A stretch of 62,951 bases of DNA from Pseudofrankia coriaricola (GTDB taxonomy: Bacteria > Actinomycetota > Actinomycetes > Frankiales > Frankiaceae), in the NCBI RefSeq assembly GCF_001854805.1, contig NZ_MBLO01000207.1, positions 1-62,951 on the forward strand, in the 5' to 3' direction. The position numbers and the translations under genes are program-made. Shown here piece after piece: positions 14,733 to 24,105 of this stretch. How positions within the stretch are numbered: position 1 is the first letter of the stretch; every line of letters starts with the position of its first letter. The notes beneath the pieces are model-generated. The model was not told where the DNA came from, did no database searches, and was given only the letters and a program-made list of their open reading frames with translations.

Positions 14733-16751
14733 CTATCGCAGGGTGGTGAAGCGTTCCAGCCAGGCGCCCTCGTACAGGGGCTTCTTGTTGACGAGGACGC
14801 TGCGGTCGCGGCGGACGCCGAGCTGCTCGGAGACCAGGCTGCACGAGCCCTCGAGGAACCGGTAGCCGTCGGCTCCGACCAGGAAGATCGCGTGGTCGGG
14901 GCCGGCGAGCGTGTTCAGGGAGCGGGCGAACTCGTCGCTGTTGGCCTGCTGCATCCGTGCGGCGTAGTCGACCCAGTCGACGAGCGCCGGGCCGGTGGAG
15001 TCCGCGTAGGCGACCTCGCGCAGGTCGGTCTCGCCTAGGCGGGTGAGCGCCCGGTACACGGCGGGGCCGAGTTGGTCGGGGCAGAACGCGACGACGTCGC
15101 CCGGCCTGGCCTGCTTGGCGATCTCCGCCGCTATCTCGCTCGCCTGGGTGCGCTCGGTCCGGGCCAGCTGGTAGCCACCGACGAGGCCCGCGAGCGAGGC
15201 GACGATCAGCACCCCGCTGCGCCAGCGCTTCGACGGCAGGATCGACACACCCAGCGCCGCGAGCATCAGGCAGGCGGGCAGCGAGATTCCGGTGTAACGC
15301 TCCGCGTACGCGCTGCCGCCGAACATGTTCACCACGTAGGCCAGCGTCAGCGGCGCGAGCCACACCGCGGCCAGGTAGCGGCCCGGCATCCGCCCGGACG
15401 GCTTCACGACCAGCTCGCGGCCGCTCGGGCGGCCGGTCAGGCCGATGAGCGCCCCGCCGAGCAGCACCAGGCCCAGCAGCGCCCCCGTCGACTGCGGGCC
15501 GGCCCAGTCGAACACCGTGTCCAGCAGCACCTGCGCCTGCACCCGCGGCGCCCACGGCGTCCCGGTGTGCAGCATCTGGAACAGGAACGACGGCATCCAC
15601 GGGGCGAACAGCACGGCGGAGGCCGCCATCGCGGCGAACGCGCGCAGCGCTGGGCGGCGGTAGCGGGGACGGCGCCGCGACTGCAGCAGCAGGAACGCCG
15701 CCACCGTGAAGATCAGCAGGAACGTCCAGTAGTGGGTGTAGACCAGGGCCGCCGTCGCGAGCGTCAGTAATGCCAGCCGCCACGGCGACGAACGGTCCAG
15801 CGACCGGACGAGCGCGAGCCCGAACGCGAGCACCAGCAGGACGACCATCGAGTACATCCGGGTCTCGCTGCCGTAGCGGATCGCGTACGGGGAGCAGGCG
15901 AACAGCAGCAGCGTCGCCCGGGCGACCCGGCGCGGCGTGGCCTCGTCGCCGTTGCCGTACGCGGCGGCGAGCGTGCCCACCCGGGCGCCGGCGGCCCACG
16001 CCAGCGGCAGGGTCCCGAGCGACAGCACCCCGGACAGCGACCGCACGGCGACGTCCCCGTCGCCGAACATCTTGATCCACACGTGCAGCAGCAGGTAGTA
16101 CAGCGGCGGCGCGCCGTCGTGGCGCAGCGCCGAGAGCAGGCCGCCGACCGGCCGGTGCGCGATCTCGACGGTGAGCGACTCGTCGAGCCACAGGTGGCTT
16201 GTCGTCGCGAAGCGCAGCACCCCGCCGACCAGCACCGCGGCCGCGATGAGCACGAGCGGCAGCCGTCCGCCCACCCGCGCGGCCAGCGGGCTTCGCCGTG
16301 CCCGGTCGCGCAGCCTCACCCAGAGCGCCACCAGCCACAGGCCGACGCGGTGGGCGACGCCCAGCGGTCCTCCGGCGCCGGCGGCCGGGCCTCCGCCGGC
16401 GGTCCCGCCCGGCGCGCCGTCCGCCGGGCTGTCCGTATCGCTCTCGGGGGCCGTGACAGCCAAGAGGGAGCCTGTCTGCGCGGGGCCCGCCGTCGGGGCC
16501 GGCTCCCGGACGCCGGCGGCCGGGACGGAGGGGGCGGCCGACGGCGCGGGTTCCCGGTGGCGCGGCGGGCCGGGGTCGACCGGCGGCGCCTGGCGCGGGA
16601 CGGTGGCCGTCGCCACGGTGTCCGCGGGTGGGTGGATCGACGCCTGCGCGGGGACGGCCGCGGCGGTCAGCTCCGGCGGGGCTGGTGCCGCCATCGAGGT
16701 GTCGTCGCCCGACGGGTACACGGTCGGGCTGGCGGATGGGTCGATGTTCAC
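14733..16751 (-). CDS. GT39/ArnT-like membrane glycosyltransferase, paralogue of 10305-12143
   Basis: About 672 residues. A Pro/Ala-rich cytoplasmic N-terminus is followed by a GT-C core with TSHLWLDESLTVEIAH (acidic motif) and DGAPPLYYLLLHVWIKMFG. Multiple helices and a C-terminal soluble domain follow, with AFCPDQLGPAVYRAL and LVDWVDYAARMQQA, closely matching the paralogue. Family members transfer a sugar from a polyprenyl-phosphate donor on the outer membrane face. GTG at 16751 is a tentative start; an in-frame ATG lies further downstream at MAAPAPPEL, and longer open starts exist upstream. It probably joins the three other GT-C genes in one envelope pathway. Confidence 0.8.
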   Translation of the reverse strand: MNIDPSASPTVYPSGDDTSMAAPAPPELTAAAVPAQASIHPPADTVATATVPRQAPPVDPGPPRHREPAPSAAPSVPAAGVREPAPTAGPAQTGSLLAVTAPESDTDSPADGAPGGTAGGGPAAGAGGPLGVAHRVGLWLVALWVRLRDRARRSPLAARVGGRLPLVLIAAAVLVGGVLRFATTSHLWLDESLTVEIAHRPVGGLLSALRHDGAPPLYYLLLHVWIKMFGDGDVAVRSLSGVLSLGTLPLAWAAGARVGTLAAAYGNGDEATPRRVARATLLLFACSPYAIRYGSETRMYSMVVLLVLAFGLALVRSLDRSSPWRLALLTLATAALVYTHYWTFLLIFTVAAFLLLQSRRRPRYRRPALRAFAAMAASAVLFAPWMPSFLFQMLHTGTPWAPRVQAQVLLDTVFDWAGPQSTGALLGLVLLGGALIGLTGRPSGRELVVKPSGRMPGRYLAAVWLAPLTLAYVVNMFGGSAYAERYTGISLPACLMLAALGVSILPSKRWRSGVLIVASLAGLVGGYQLARTERTQASEIAAEIAKQARPGDVVAFCPDQLGPAVYRALTRLGETDLREVAYADSTGPALVDWVDYAARMQQANSDEFARSLNTLAGPDHAIFLVGADGYRFLEGSCSLVSEQLGVRRDRSVLVNKKPLYEGAWLERFTTLR

Positions 16752-16923
16752 CCCACGGACGCTACCGAGGCCCGGGATAGACCAACGAGGCCGCCATCCC
16801 CGGCCGGTTCCGGTTGGTCTGGTGTCGCCCGCGGCCCGCCGGACCATGCGCCAGACGCCGCGCCCGGCGCCGCCGGTTCGCGGCTGCCCGGCCGACTGGT
16901 CGCGGCTCACTCGACGGACTCGG

Positions 16924-19290
16924 TCACGTGCCGGCCACCACCCGAGGGACCTGCCGTCGGCCCGCGGCGCCGACGCCCCCATCCGTTACGTCCTCGTCGT
17001 CGTCGTCCGGCTCGGTGGGCTCGCCCGCCTCGGCTCCGGCGAGCAGCGGCGCGAGCAGGGTCACCCGGCGCCGGCCGCCGGCCGTACGCACGGCCTGGCG
17101 CAGGGCCGGGCCGCCCACGCACACGATCGACAGGTGGCCGCGGGCCCGGGTGATCGCCGTGTAGACCAACGGGCGGTTGAGCATCCGGCCAGCCTCCGGT
17201 GGGAAGACGGTGACCACCGCCGGCCACTCGCTGCCCTGCGCCCGGTGCACCGTCACAGCCCAGCCGTGCCGCAGGTCGCCGAGCACGCCGGCCGGCACCT
17301 CCAGCGTGCCCCCGGGGAACGTGACGAGCAATCCACCGCGGTCGGCGAGCTTGGTGACCACCCCGATCTCGCCGTTGGCGAACCCGACGTCCAGATGGTT
17401 CGCCGTCGCGACCACCCGGTCGCCGACGTCGAACCCGCTGACCGCCCCCGGGCCCGGGTTGAGCGCCGCCTTCAGCGCCGTGTTGAGGGCGGCCGTCCCC
17501 GCCGGGCCCGCGTGCACCGGGGTGACGACCTGCACGTCGGCCGGCACGATCCCGAGGACCCGGGGGATCGAGTCGGTGACCAGCTGGACGACGCGGCGCG
17601 CCGCCTCACCCGCCGAGCGGGCCATCACGACGACCACCTCCCGGTCCGGGCCGCCCGCGGGGGGTGGCAGGTCGCCACCGCGCACCGCCGTCGCCAGCTG
17701 CGCGATCGCCCCGCCGGCGGACTGCCGGTACAGCCGGGAGAGCTCCGTGATTGGCGCCACGCCCGACTCGATCAGGTCGGTGAGCAGCTGGCCGGGGCCG
17801 ATGCTCGGCAGCTGCGCCGGGTCGCCGACGAACAGCAGGTGGGTGCCGTCCGCGCAGGCCTCCACCAGGGCGGCGGCGAGCTCCGCGTCGACCATCGACG
17901 CCTCGTCGACGACGACCAGGTCGGCGTCGAGCGGGTAGTGCTCGCCGCGGGTGAACCCGCCGCCCCTGCCCTGCGCGCCGAGCAGCCGGTGCAGCGTGCT
18001 CGCCGGGGCGTCGCACAGCTCCTCGAGCCGCTTGGCCGCCCGCCCGGTCGGCGCGGCGAGCGCGACCTCGGCGCCCGCGGCGCGGGCGAGGCGGACGACG
18101 GCGGCCACGGTGCGGCTCTTCCCGGTCCCCGGGCCGCCGGTCAGCACGCTCACCCCGACGGCCAGCGCCGTGCGCGCCGCGGCGAGCTGCACCTCGTCAA
18201 GCCCGTCGGTCAGGTCCTCCTCGCCACCGCCCGGCGCGCCGGGCGCCGGGCCCGCGAGGACGGCGGGGCCGTCGTCGCCAGGCGCGCCGGCGGCGCTGTC
18301 GGTGCCGGCGGCGCTGTCGGTCTCGTCGCCGGCGTCGTCCGGCTGGCCGGTGCCCGTGCCGGTGCCGTCGTCGAGGCCGAAGTCGAGCTCGGTGGCCAGG
18401 TGTGCCGACGCCTGGTCGTCCTCGTCCCCGTCGGTGGGCCGGGCCAGCCCGCCGTCCGCGAGCGCCCCGGCACCGGCGCGCGGGCGGCGCCGCCCGCCCG
18501 GGCGCAGCGGCTCGGCGGTCACGGTGAGCCGTTCGATGCCGTCGGCGATGGCCTGCTCGGCCATCGCGTACCGCTCGAGGCTCATCCGGTCGTCGACGAG
18601 CACGAGGCGGCCGTCCCGGGCGGCGTCGGTGAGCGCCGCCGCCGGGTCGCTCACGCCTTCGCGGGCGGCCGCCGCCAGCACCGCCTCGACCGGCCCCGCC
18701 GTGTCCCCGGCGCGGGCGGCGGCCTTCGCGAGCAGGTGGATGAGCACCCCGGGCCCGCGCCGCGGGTCCTCGCGCCCGAGCCCCATCGACCGGGCCAGCC
18801 GGTCGGCGTGGGTGAGCTCGGCCTCCCCGCCGACCAGCAGCGCCCAGGGGTCGGCGCGCAGCTCGTCGGCCGCCTGGGCTCCCAGCTCGTCGCCGACCCC
18901 CCGGGCCAGGCGCACCGGCAGGTCGGCCGCGGCGAGCAGCTCGGCGACCTCGTACTTCCCGGAGGCGGCGCGGAACGAGTCCAGCAGCCGGCGTGCCCGC
19001 GGCCCGCTCACCCCCTCGACGGCGGAGAGCCTGGCCAGGTCGACGTCGGCGGGGCGGCGGATGCCCGCGCCGGCGAGCCGGGAGGCCGTGGTCCGCCCGA
19101 GCCCCGGCCACAGCCCCGCCGCGCAGAACGCGCCGAACAGAGGGTCGGCGAACGGGGGGTCGGCGGCCGGAGGCGCCTGGCCGGGGACCGGCGGGCGGTC
19201 GTCCGCCGGGGCCCCCACGGCGGCGGTGGCGAAGCCTGGCGCGCCCATGGTCCTCCGGGCGTCAGGGGCAGGGGAGGTCTGGTCCGGCAT
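16924..19290 (-). CDS. RecD2-like DNA helicase
   Basis: 788 residues. An N-terminal helix-hairpin-helix region (GLGRTTASRLAGAGI, LSAVEGVSGPRARRLL) is followed by RecD2-type linker domains. The SF1B core has motif I LTGGPGTGKSRT, Q-like TGRAAKRLEEL, motif II VVVDEASMVDAELAAAL, motif III FVGDPAQLPSIGPGQLL, LSRLYRQSAGGAIA, and the C-terminal VTVHRAQGSEWPAVV plus YTAITRARGHLSIV. RecD2 enzymes unwind DNA 5' to 3' without RecBC. A low-complexity Asp/Ala/Gly insert lies near residues 255-345. The 3' end is about 170 bp from the GT39-like start, and the gene appears independent. Confidence 0.88.
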   Translation of the reverse strand: MPDQTSPAPDARRTMGAPGFATAAVGAPADDRPPVPGQAPPAADPPFADPLFGAFCAAGLWPGLGRTTASRLAGAGIRRPADVDLARLSAVEGVSGPRARRLLDSFRAASGKYEVAELLAAADLPVRLARGVGDELGAQAADELRADPWALLVGGEAELTHADRLARSMGLGREDPRRGPGVLIHLLAKAAARAGDTAGPVEAVLAAAAREGVSDPAAALTDAARDGRLVLVDDRMSLERYAMAEQAIADGIERLTVTAEPLRPGGRRRPRAGAGALADGGLARPTDGDEDDQASAHLATELDFGLDDGTGTGTGQPDDAGDETDSAAGTDSAAGAPGDDGPAVLAGPAPGAPGGGEEDLTDGLDEVQLAAARTALAVGVSVLTGGPGTGKSRTVAAVVRLARAAGAEVALAAPTGRAAKRLEELCDAPASTLHRLLGAQGRGGGFTRGEHYPLDADLVVVDEASMVDAELAAALVEACADGTHLLFVGDPAQLPSIGPGQLLTDLIESGVAPITELSRLYRQSAGGAIAQLATAVRGGDLPPPAGGPDREVVVVMARSAGEAARRVVQLVTDSIPRVLGIVPADVQVVTPVHAGPAGTAALNTALKAALNPGPGAVSGFDVGDRVVATANHLDVGFANGEIGVVTKLADRGGLLVTFPGGTLEVPAGVLGDLRHGWAVTVHRAQGSEWPAVVTVFPPEAGRMLNRPLVYTAITRARGHLSIVCVGGPALRQAVRTAGGRRRVTLLAPLLAGAEAGEPTEPDDDDEDVTDGGVGAAGRRQVPRVVAGT

Positions 19291-19518
19291 GCCCGAAGCG
19301 TAACCAGCCCCGGGCCACGTCCCGGTAGCCTGACCGCCGCCGCGCCGGGGTCGGTATGGGCCGTTTCCATCGCGGCCTGGGCCGCCCCGCGCACCGCCGG
19401 CCCACGTCCCGGCGCCGCCCCCGCCGGCCGCGGCTTCGTCCTCGCGCGCCCCCGTCCCGCGGGCCCTTGTGCCTCGCCGCGCCGGCGGGCCTCGGCCGTC
19501 AGGCGCCGGCGGAAGGGC

Positions 19519-20577
19519 TCACCGGTCGAGGATCTCGGCGTCGACGATCTCCTCGTCGGCGCCGCGGCGGATGGGACCGGTCGGGGGGGTCACCGGCGTG
19601 GAGTCGGTGGGGTAGAGCTCGCCGTCGAGGATGTCGGCCATGGCGGGACCGCGCGCGGCGCGGTGGCGGCCGGTGCCGGTCCGCGGCGCGGCCGGCTGCG
19701 CCGGGCCCCCTGCGCCCGCTGGGCCCCCCAGGCCCCCCGGACCCGCTGGGCGCGCAGCCTCGCCCGGCGGCGACGTCGTCGGACGCGGCGGCGCGGTGCG
19801 CGCCCCCGAGGCGCCGGTGGCCGCCCCGGGTGCCGCGCGCGGCGGAGGAGGAGCGGTGGGCGTGGGCGGAGCTGGGGCTGTGGGCGGCGACGGTGCGACC
19901 GGTGCGACCGGTGCGGGCGGTGCGGGCGGTGGGGCCGCGTCGCCCGGTCGGGCCGGCGGCTGCTCCGCGTCGTCGGGCGGCGCTTCGGCGCCGGCCCTGG
20001 CGAGGTCGGTGACCGCGCGCTCCATGTCGTCCGAGGCGACCAGGCCGCGCAGCCGCAGCATCGCGCCGAGCAGCTCGCCCTGCTGGCGGCGCAGGGCCTC
20101 CAGCGACGTGGCCGCGCGGGCGATCTCCGCCTCGAGGTCCTCGTGGCGCTCCCTGGCGAGCCGGCGCGCCTCGGCGACGGCGTCGGCGAGCAGCTTGCCA
20201 GCCTGTTCGCGCGCCTCCAGGGTGATCGGGTGGTGCGCCCCGGCGTCGCTGACCACCTCGTAGAGGGTCTGCTCGGCGACCAGCCGGGCCCCGGCGACGA
20301 TCTCGTCGGCCATCTGCTGGGCGATCGTGAGTATCCGTCCGATCCGCTCGCCCAGCCGGGCCGCGGCGTCCAGGTCGTCGGCCGCGCGCCGGTCCCGCTC
20401 GTGGCGCAGCGCGGCCTCCGCCGCGGCCACCCTCGCCGTCAGGTCGCTGGAGTACCGCCACAGCGCGTGCATGTACCCGTCGACCTGCTCGGAGTCATAG
20501 CCCCGGGCGACGACGTCGAAGGCGGGCCGAGGCGCGTCGGCCCCGTCGTCGGGCGGGTCGCGGTGGTGCGGCGCCAT
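19519..20577 (-). CDS. DivIVA-like coiled-coil protein
   Basis: 352 residues. The N-terminus PAFDVVARGYDSEQVDGYMH is the DivIVA/Wag31-type membrane-curvature motif. A heptad-rich helix of about 170 residues follows (LTARVAAAEAALRHERD through EEIARAATSLEALRRQQGEL). After about residue 205 the protein is a Pro/Ala/Gly-rich disordered tail ending DEEIVDAEILDR. DivIVA-like scaffolds in actinobacteria recruit polar growth or cytoskeletal factors. The long tail is unlike true Wag31, so it more likely belongs to the Scy/FilP-like or cellulose-binding-protein-like group. It lies 12 bp downstream of the mshC stop, in the same direction, probably cotranscribed. Confidence 0.75.
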   Translation of the reverse strand: MAPHHRDPPDDGADAPRPAFDVVARGYDSEQVDGYMHALWRYSSDLTARVAAAEAALRHERDRRAADDLDAAARLGERIGRILTIAQQMADEIVAGARLVAEQTLYEVVSDAGAHHPITLEAREQAGKLLADAVAEARRLARERHEDLEAEIARAATSLEALRRQQGELLGAMLRLRGLVASDDMERAVTDLARAGAEAPPDDAEQPPARPGDAAPPPAPPAPVAPVAPSPPTAPAPPTPTAPPPPRAAPGAATGASGARTAPPRPTTSPPGEAARPAGPGGLGGPAGAGGPAQPAAPRTGTGRHRAARGPAMADILDGELYPTDSTPVTPPTGPIRRGADEEIVDAEILDR

Positions 20578-20589
20578 ATACCAGCCCCC

Positions 20590-21876
20590 TTACGTCTGCA
20601 CCACGTCAAGGTCTACACCGAGTAGTGCGTCTACCAGCATCCGGGTAAGCACCGGCGTGTCCGTGTCGTCCCCGCCCGGCGAGGCGGGGCCCGCGAGGGC
20701 ACGGTCCGTCCAGCCGTCGACGGCGGCCAGCGCGGCAGGCGTATCCAGGTCGGTGCCGAGCGCGCCGCGCACCTCGGCGAGCAGGGCGGTGGCGCCCGGT
20801 ACGGCGGGCAGGGCCGCCGCGGCCCGCCAGCGGGCCAGCCGCGCCTCGGCGGCGGCGAGCTCGGCCGGGGTCCATTCCCAGTCCTCGCGGTGGGAGTGGG
20901 CGAGAAGGGCGAGCCGGATCGCCGCCGGGTCGACGCCACGGCCGCGCAGCCGCGAGACGAACTCGAGGTTCCCGCGCGACTTCGACATCTTGTGCCCGTC
21001 GAGGCAGACCATGCCCGAATGGACGTACCGCTGGGCGAAGGGGTTGCGTCCGGTCGCCACCTCGGCGTGCGCGGAGGAGCACTCGTGGTGGGGGAAGACC
21101 AGGTCCGCGCCGCCGCCCTGCAGGTCGATCACGTCGCCCAGGTAGTGGCGGGCGATCGCCGAGCACTCGATGTGCCAGCCCGGCCGCCCCGGGCCGAACG
21201 GCGACGGCCAGCTCGGCTCGCCCGGCCGCTCGGCCCGCCACAGCAGCGGGTCGAGCGGGTCCTTCTTGCCGCGCCGGTCCGGGTCGCCGCCGCGCTCGGC
21301 GGACAGCGCGCGCATCGCCACGGCGTCCAGGCCGCTGACGTAGCCGAACCGGGGTGCCGCGGCGACCGAGAAGTACACGTCGCCGTCGAGGGAGTAGGTC
21401 GCGCCCGCGGCGGTGAGCTCGGCGACCATGTCCACGATCAGCGGCACCGCCTCGACCACGCCGATGTAGTGCCGCGGCGGCAGGATCCGCAGCGCCGTCA
21501 TGTCGGCACGGAACAGGTCGGTCTCGCGGCGGGCGACGTCGACCCAGTCGACGCCGTCGCGGGCGGCCCGCTCCAGCAGCGGGTCGTCGACGTCGGTGAC
21601 GTTCTGTACGTACCGGACCTGGTAGCCGGCGTCGCGCAGCACCCGGTTCACCAGGTCGTAGGTGAGGTAGGTGAAGGCGTGGCCCAGATGGGTCGCGTCA
21701 TACGGCGTGATCCCGCAGACGTACATGGTCACCGCCGGCGCCTCGGCGCCTGCCCCGGCCTCACCGGGCAGGGCGGGGCCGACCGGCTCCAGCCGGCCGG
21801 TGGACGTGTCGACGAGCCGTGGCTGCTGGCCCCGTCCGGGCAGCGTGGGAACGGGACAGGCCGGCCAGCTGTGCAT
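20590..21876 (-). CDS. mshC: L-cysteine:1D-myo-inositol 2-amino-2-deoxy-alpha-D-glucopyranoside ligase
   Basis: 428 residues. MshC ligates cysteine to GlcN-inositol in mycothiol synthesis and derives from cysteinyl-tRNA synthetase. Visible are [20 protein letters not shown] (first zinc Cys plus the HIGH-like signature), [28 protein letters not shown] and [12 protein letters not shown] (other zinc ligands), and KMSKSRGN. It lacks the tRNA-anticodon domain and is shorter than CysRS. ATG at 21876 gives [16 protein letters not shown], matching the family N-terminus; an in-frame start at 21936 is therefore rejected. It is divergent from the histidine phosphatase gene, as in other actinobacteria. 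Confidence 0.95.
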   Translation of the reverse strand: MHSWPACPVPTLPGRGQQPRLVDTSTGRLEPVGPALPGEAGAGAEAPAVTMYVCGITPYDATHLGHAFTYLTYDLVNRVLRDAGYQVRYVQNVTDVDDPLLERAARDGVDWVDVARRETDLFRADMTALRILPPRHYIGVVEAVPLIVDMVAELTAAGATYSLDGDVYFSVAAAPRFGYVSGLDAVAMRALSAERGGDPDRRGKKDPLDPLLWRAERPGEPSWPSPFGPGRPGWHIECSAIARHYLGDVIDLQGGGADLVFPHHECSSAHAEVATGRNPFAQRYVHSGMVCLDGHKMSKSRGNLEFVSRLRGRGVDPAAIRLALLAHSHREDWEWTPAELAAAEARLARWRAAAALPAVPGATALLAEVRGALGTDLDTPAALAAVDGWTDRALAGPASPGGDDTDTPVLTRMLVDALLGVDLDVVQT

Positions 21877-22025
21877 GTCAGCCAGCGTAGCCGGGCCCGG
21901 GACGCGCCTCGGGTGACTCCGGGCAAGCGCGATCAACGACTCGAACCGCCCGGATGTCGGCCCCGGTCGGTAGCGTGAGCACGCCCGGGCGCGCCGGCCC
22001 GGCTGGCTGACGAGGGAGGCACCCG

Positions 22026-22808
22026 GTGTCGACGGTGCTGCTGGTGCGCCATGGGCTCACCGCGCTGACCGGGAAGCTGCTGCTGGGCTGGACGCCCGGC
22101 GTCGGCCTGGACGAGCGGGGGCGGGCACAGGCGCGAGCGGTGGCGGCGCGGCTGGCGGGGGTGCCGCTGGACGCGGTCGTGAGCAGCCCGCTGGACCGCT
22201 GCGCCGAGACCGCGGCGCACATCGCGGCCACCCGGCCCGAGGGCGTGCCGCCTCTGGAGGTCCAGCTCGACGACCGGCTCGGCGAGTGCCACTACGGCGA
22301 CTGGACCGGCCAGGAGCTCGCCACCCTGGTCAAGGACCCGCTGTGGAAGGTCGTGCAGGCGCACCCGAGCGCGGTGACGTTCCCCGGGCCGGAGGGGGAG
22401 GCGCTGCGCGACACCCAGGCCAGGGGGGTCGCGGCGGTGCGGGACTGGAACACCCGGCTCGGCAAGGACGCGACCTGGGTCGCGTGCTCGCACGGTGACG
22501 TGATCCGCGCGATCGTCGCCGACGCGCTCGGCATGCACCTGGACATGTACCACCGGATCACCGTCGACCCGTGCTCGGTGACGGTGATCCGCTACGAGGA
22601 GCGCCGGCCGTTCGCGCTGCGCCTCAACGACCTCGGCGGCGCCGTCGACGACCTTCTCCCCAGGCCGAAGGAGCAGGGGCAGCAGCAGGCCGGAGGCGCG
22701 AACGGCCAGGTGGCCGGCTCCCGTCCGGCCCAGGCCGACCCGGCCGACGACGACGCGGCGAGCGACTCGATCGTCGGTGGCGGCGCCGGCGTCGTGCCGC
22801 AGGTCTGA
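22026..22808 (+). CDS. Histidine phosphatase superfamily protein (MSMEG_4193 family)
   Basis: 260 residues. [16 protein letters not shown] carries the catalytic RHG histidine; [14 protein letters not shown] and the acid/base region [14 protein letters not shown] follow; [20 protein letters not shown] holds the second histidine. The family, typified by M. tuberculosis Rv2135c, is consistently found beside mshC but has no settled substrate. The last 40 residues are a disordered Gln/Ala/Asp tail. The GTG start at 22026 has GGGAGG about 8 nt upstream. The kinase-fold SCO1664-like gene follows after about 240 bp. Confidence 0.88.
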   Translation: MSTVLLVRHGLTALTGKLLLGWTPGVGLDERGRAQARAVAARLAGVPLDAVVSSPLDRCAETAAHIAATRPEGVPPLEVQLDDRLGECHYGDWTGQELATLVKDPLWKVVQAHPSAVTFPGPEGEALRDTQARGVAAVRDWNTRLGKDATWVACSHGDVIRAIVADALGMHLDMYHRITVDPCSVTVIRYEERRPFALRLNDLGGAVDDLLPRPKEQGQQQAGGANGQVAGSRPAQADPADDDAASDSIVGGGAGVVPQV

Positions 22809-23051
22809 CGCGCGGCGGGCACGGGCAGCCCTCGCCGCGTCGACGGCCCAGGGGCAGCCCCCTCGGCGGCCGGTGGGGAGCGGCGCTGGTCGGCGCGCGG
22901 CCCTCCCAGGCTCGGGCGGTCGACGGAACGGGCCTGGAGGGATTCGGGCCCGGCCACACGAGCCCGGCCACACGAGCACATCGGGACGGATGGTGAGGTG
23001 GTCCTGGTCACAGGTGACGGGGTCGGGACGGCGGGGCGGGAGACTAGGACG

Positions 23052-23987
23052 GTGGACGCGGCAGCGGGCGGCCCTGGGCCCGTGACGGGGCGGCGGGACG
23101 ACGACGAGACCGCCGGCGCCGGAGCCGGTGGAGCCCGGGCGGGCGGTGCCAGGGCGGGCGGTGCCCGGGCGGATGCCGCGGCGGCGGGCGCCGTCGCGGC
23201 GAGCGGCGCGGGCGTGCCCGCCGCGCGGGGCGAGCCCGCCGTACCGGCCCGGCTGGAGCCGAGCGACGCCGGGGGGCTTTCCGCGGAGGCGGCGCTCGAG
23301 CTGCTGCGCACCGGGGAGATCGCCGTCGAGGGGCGCCTCGTCGAGGCGAGCAACGCCACCCTGTTCTGCGCGGTAAGCGCCGGCGGCGCCCGGGCCCACT
23401 GCGTGTACAAGCCGGTGCGTGGCGAGCGGCCGCTGTGGGATTTCCCGGACGGGACGCTGGCCGCCCGCGAGTACGCGGCCTACGAGCTGTCCGAGCAGCT
23501 TGGCGACGGGCTGGTCCCGCCGACCGTGCTGCGTGACGGCCCGTTCGGCGTCGGGATGGCGCAGCTGTGGATCGACGTCGACGAGACCGTCGACGTGGTC
23601 GACCTGGTGCGCGCGGGTGACAGACGGCTGCGCCGCGTGGCCCTGTTCGACGCCGTCATCAACAACGCCGACCGCAAGGGCCCTCACCTGCTGCCCGCGC
23701 CGTCCGGCCGGGTCTACGCGATCGACCACGGCGTGACGTTCCACGGCGACGACAAGCTGCGCACCGTGCTGTGGAACTGGCGCGGCCAGCGGTTCGACGC
23801 CGCCGAGTGCGCCCTGCTCGACGGCCTGGGCGCCGCGCTCGACGGCGCGTTCGGTGAGAAGCTCGACGACCTGCTCACCCAGTCTGAGATCGCGGCCCTC
23901 GCGGCCCGCGTCGACCGGCTGCGCAGCCGCGGCCGTTTCCCGCAGCCTTCCGACGACTGGCCCGCCATCCCCTGGCCACCGTTCTGA
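23052..23987 (+). CDS. SCO1664-family protein (phosphatidylinositol kinase-like fold)
   Basis: About 311 residues. An Ala/Gly-rich N-terminus is followed by the family core: EGRLVEASNATLFCAV, HCVYKPVRGERPLWDFPDG (nucleotide-binding lysine), LAAREYAAYELSEQLG, then VALFDAVINNADRKGPHLL and VYAIDHGVTFHGDDKLR. These resemble the catalytic and metal-binding loops of PI3K-like/HipA-type kinases. It ends FPQPSDDWPAIPWPPF. The M. tuberculosis homologue, Rv2133c, sits in the same neighbourhood. GTG at 23052 is chosen because GGGAG lies 8-10 nt upstream; 22998 is an alternative. The DUF3090 gene usually between the phosphatase and this gene is not present here. Confidence 0.82.
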   Translation: MDAAAGGPGPVTGRRDDDETAGAGAGGARAGGARAGGARADAAAAGAVAASGAGVPAARGEPAVPARLEPSDAGGLSAEAALELLRTGEIAVEGRLVEASNATLFCAVSAGGARAHCVYKPVRGERPLWDFPDGTLAAREYAAYELSEQLGDGLVPPTVLRDGPFGVGMAQLWIDVDETVDVVDLVRAGDRRLRRVALFDAVINNADRKGPHLLPAPSGRVYAIDHGVTFHGDDKLRTVLWNWRGQRFDAAECALLDGLGAALDGAFGEKLDDLLTQSEIAALAARVDRLRSRGRFPQPSDDWPAIPWPPF

Positions 23988-24001
23988 CCCCACCGCGCCT
24001 A

Positions 24002-24021
24002 GGGCCCGTGCGCACGGCCCG
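24002..24021. terminator. Short hairpin between convergent genes
   Basis: CCGTGC and GCACGG form a direct stem, extended with a bulge by GGGC/GCCC. It lies in the 118-bp gap between the converging SCO1664-like and HAD genes and could serve both strands. The evidence is position and pairing only. Confidence 0.45.
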
Positions 24022-24105
24022 GCCCACCGCGGGGCGCGGCTGCCGGCGCGCCGAAAGATCCCGGCATGCACGGGCGCCGGGGCGCCCTGCTAGGGAAGCA
24101 GTGGC

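Noticed and set aside
16171-20625. Plus-strand open frame of 1484 codons
   Set aside because: It lies opposite the GT39-like, RecD2-like and DivIVA-like genes. Its translation is low complexity with no family features.
20590-21936. Cysteinyl-tRNA synthetase
   Set aside because: The gene lacks the C-terminal anticodon-recognition domain, and its N-terminus and neighbours match MshC.
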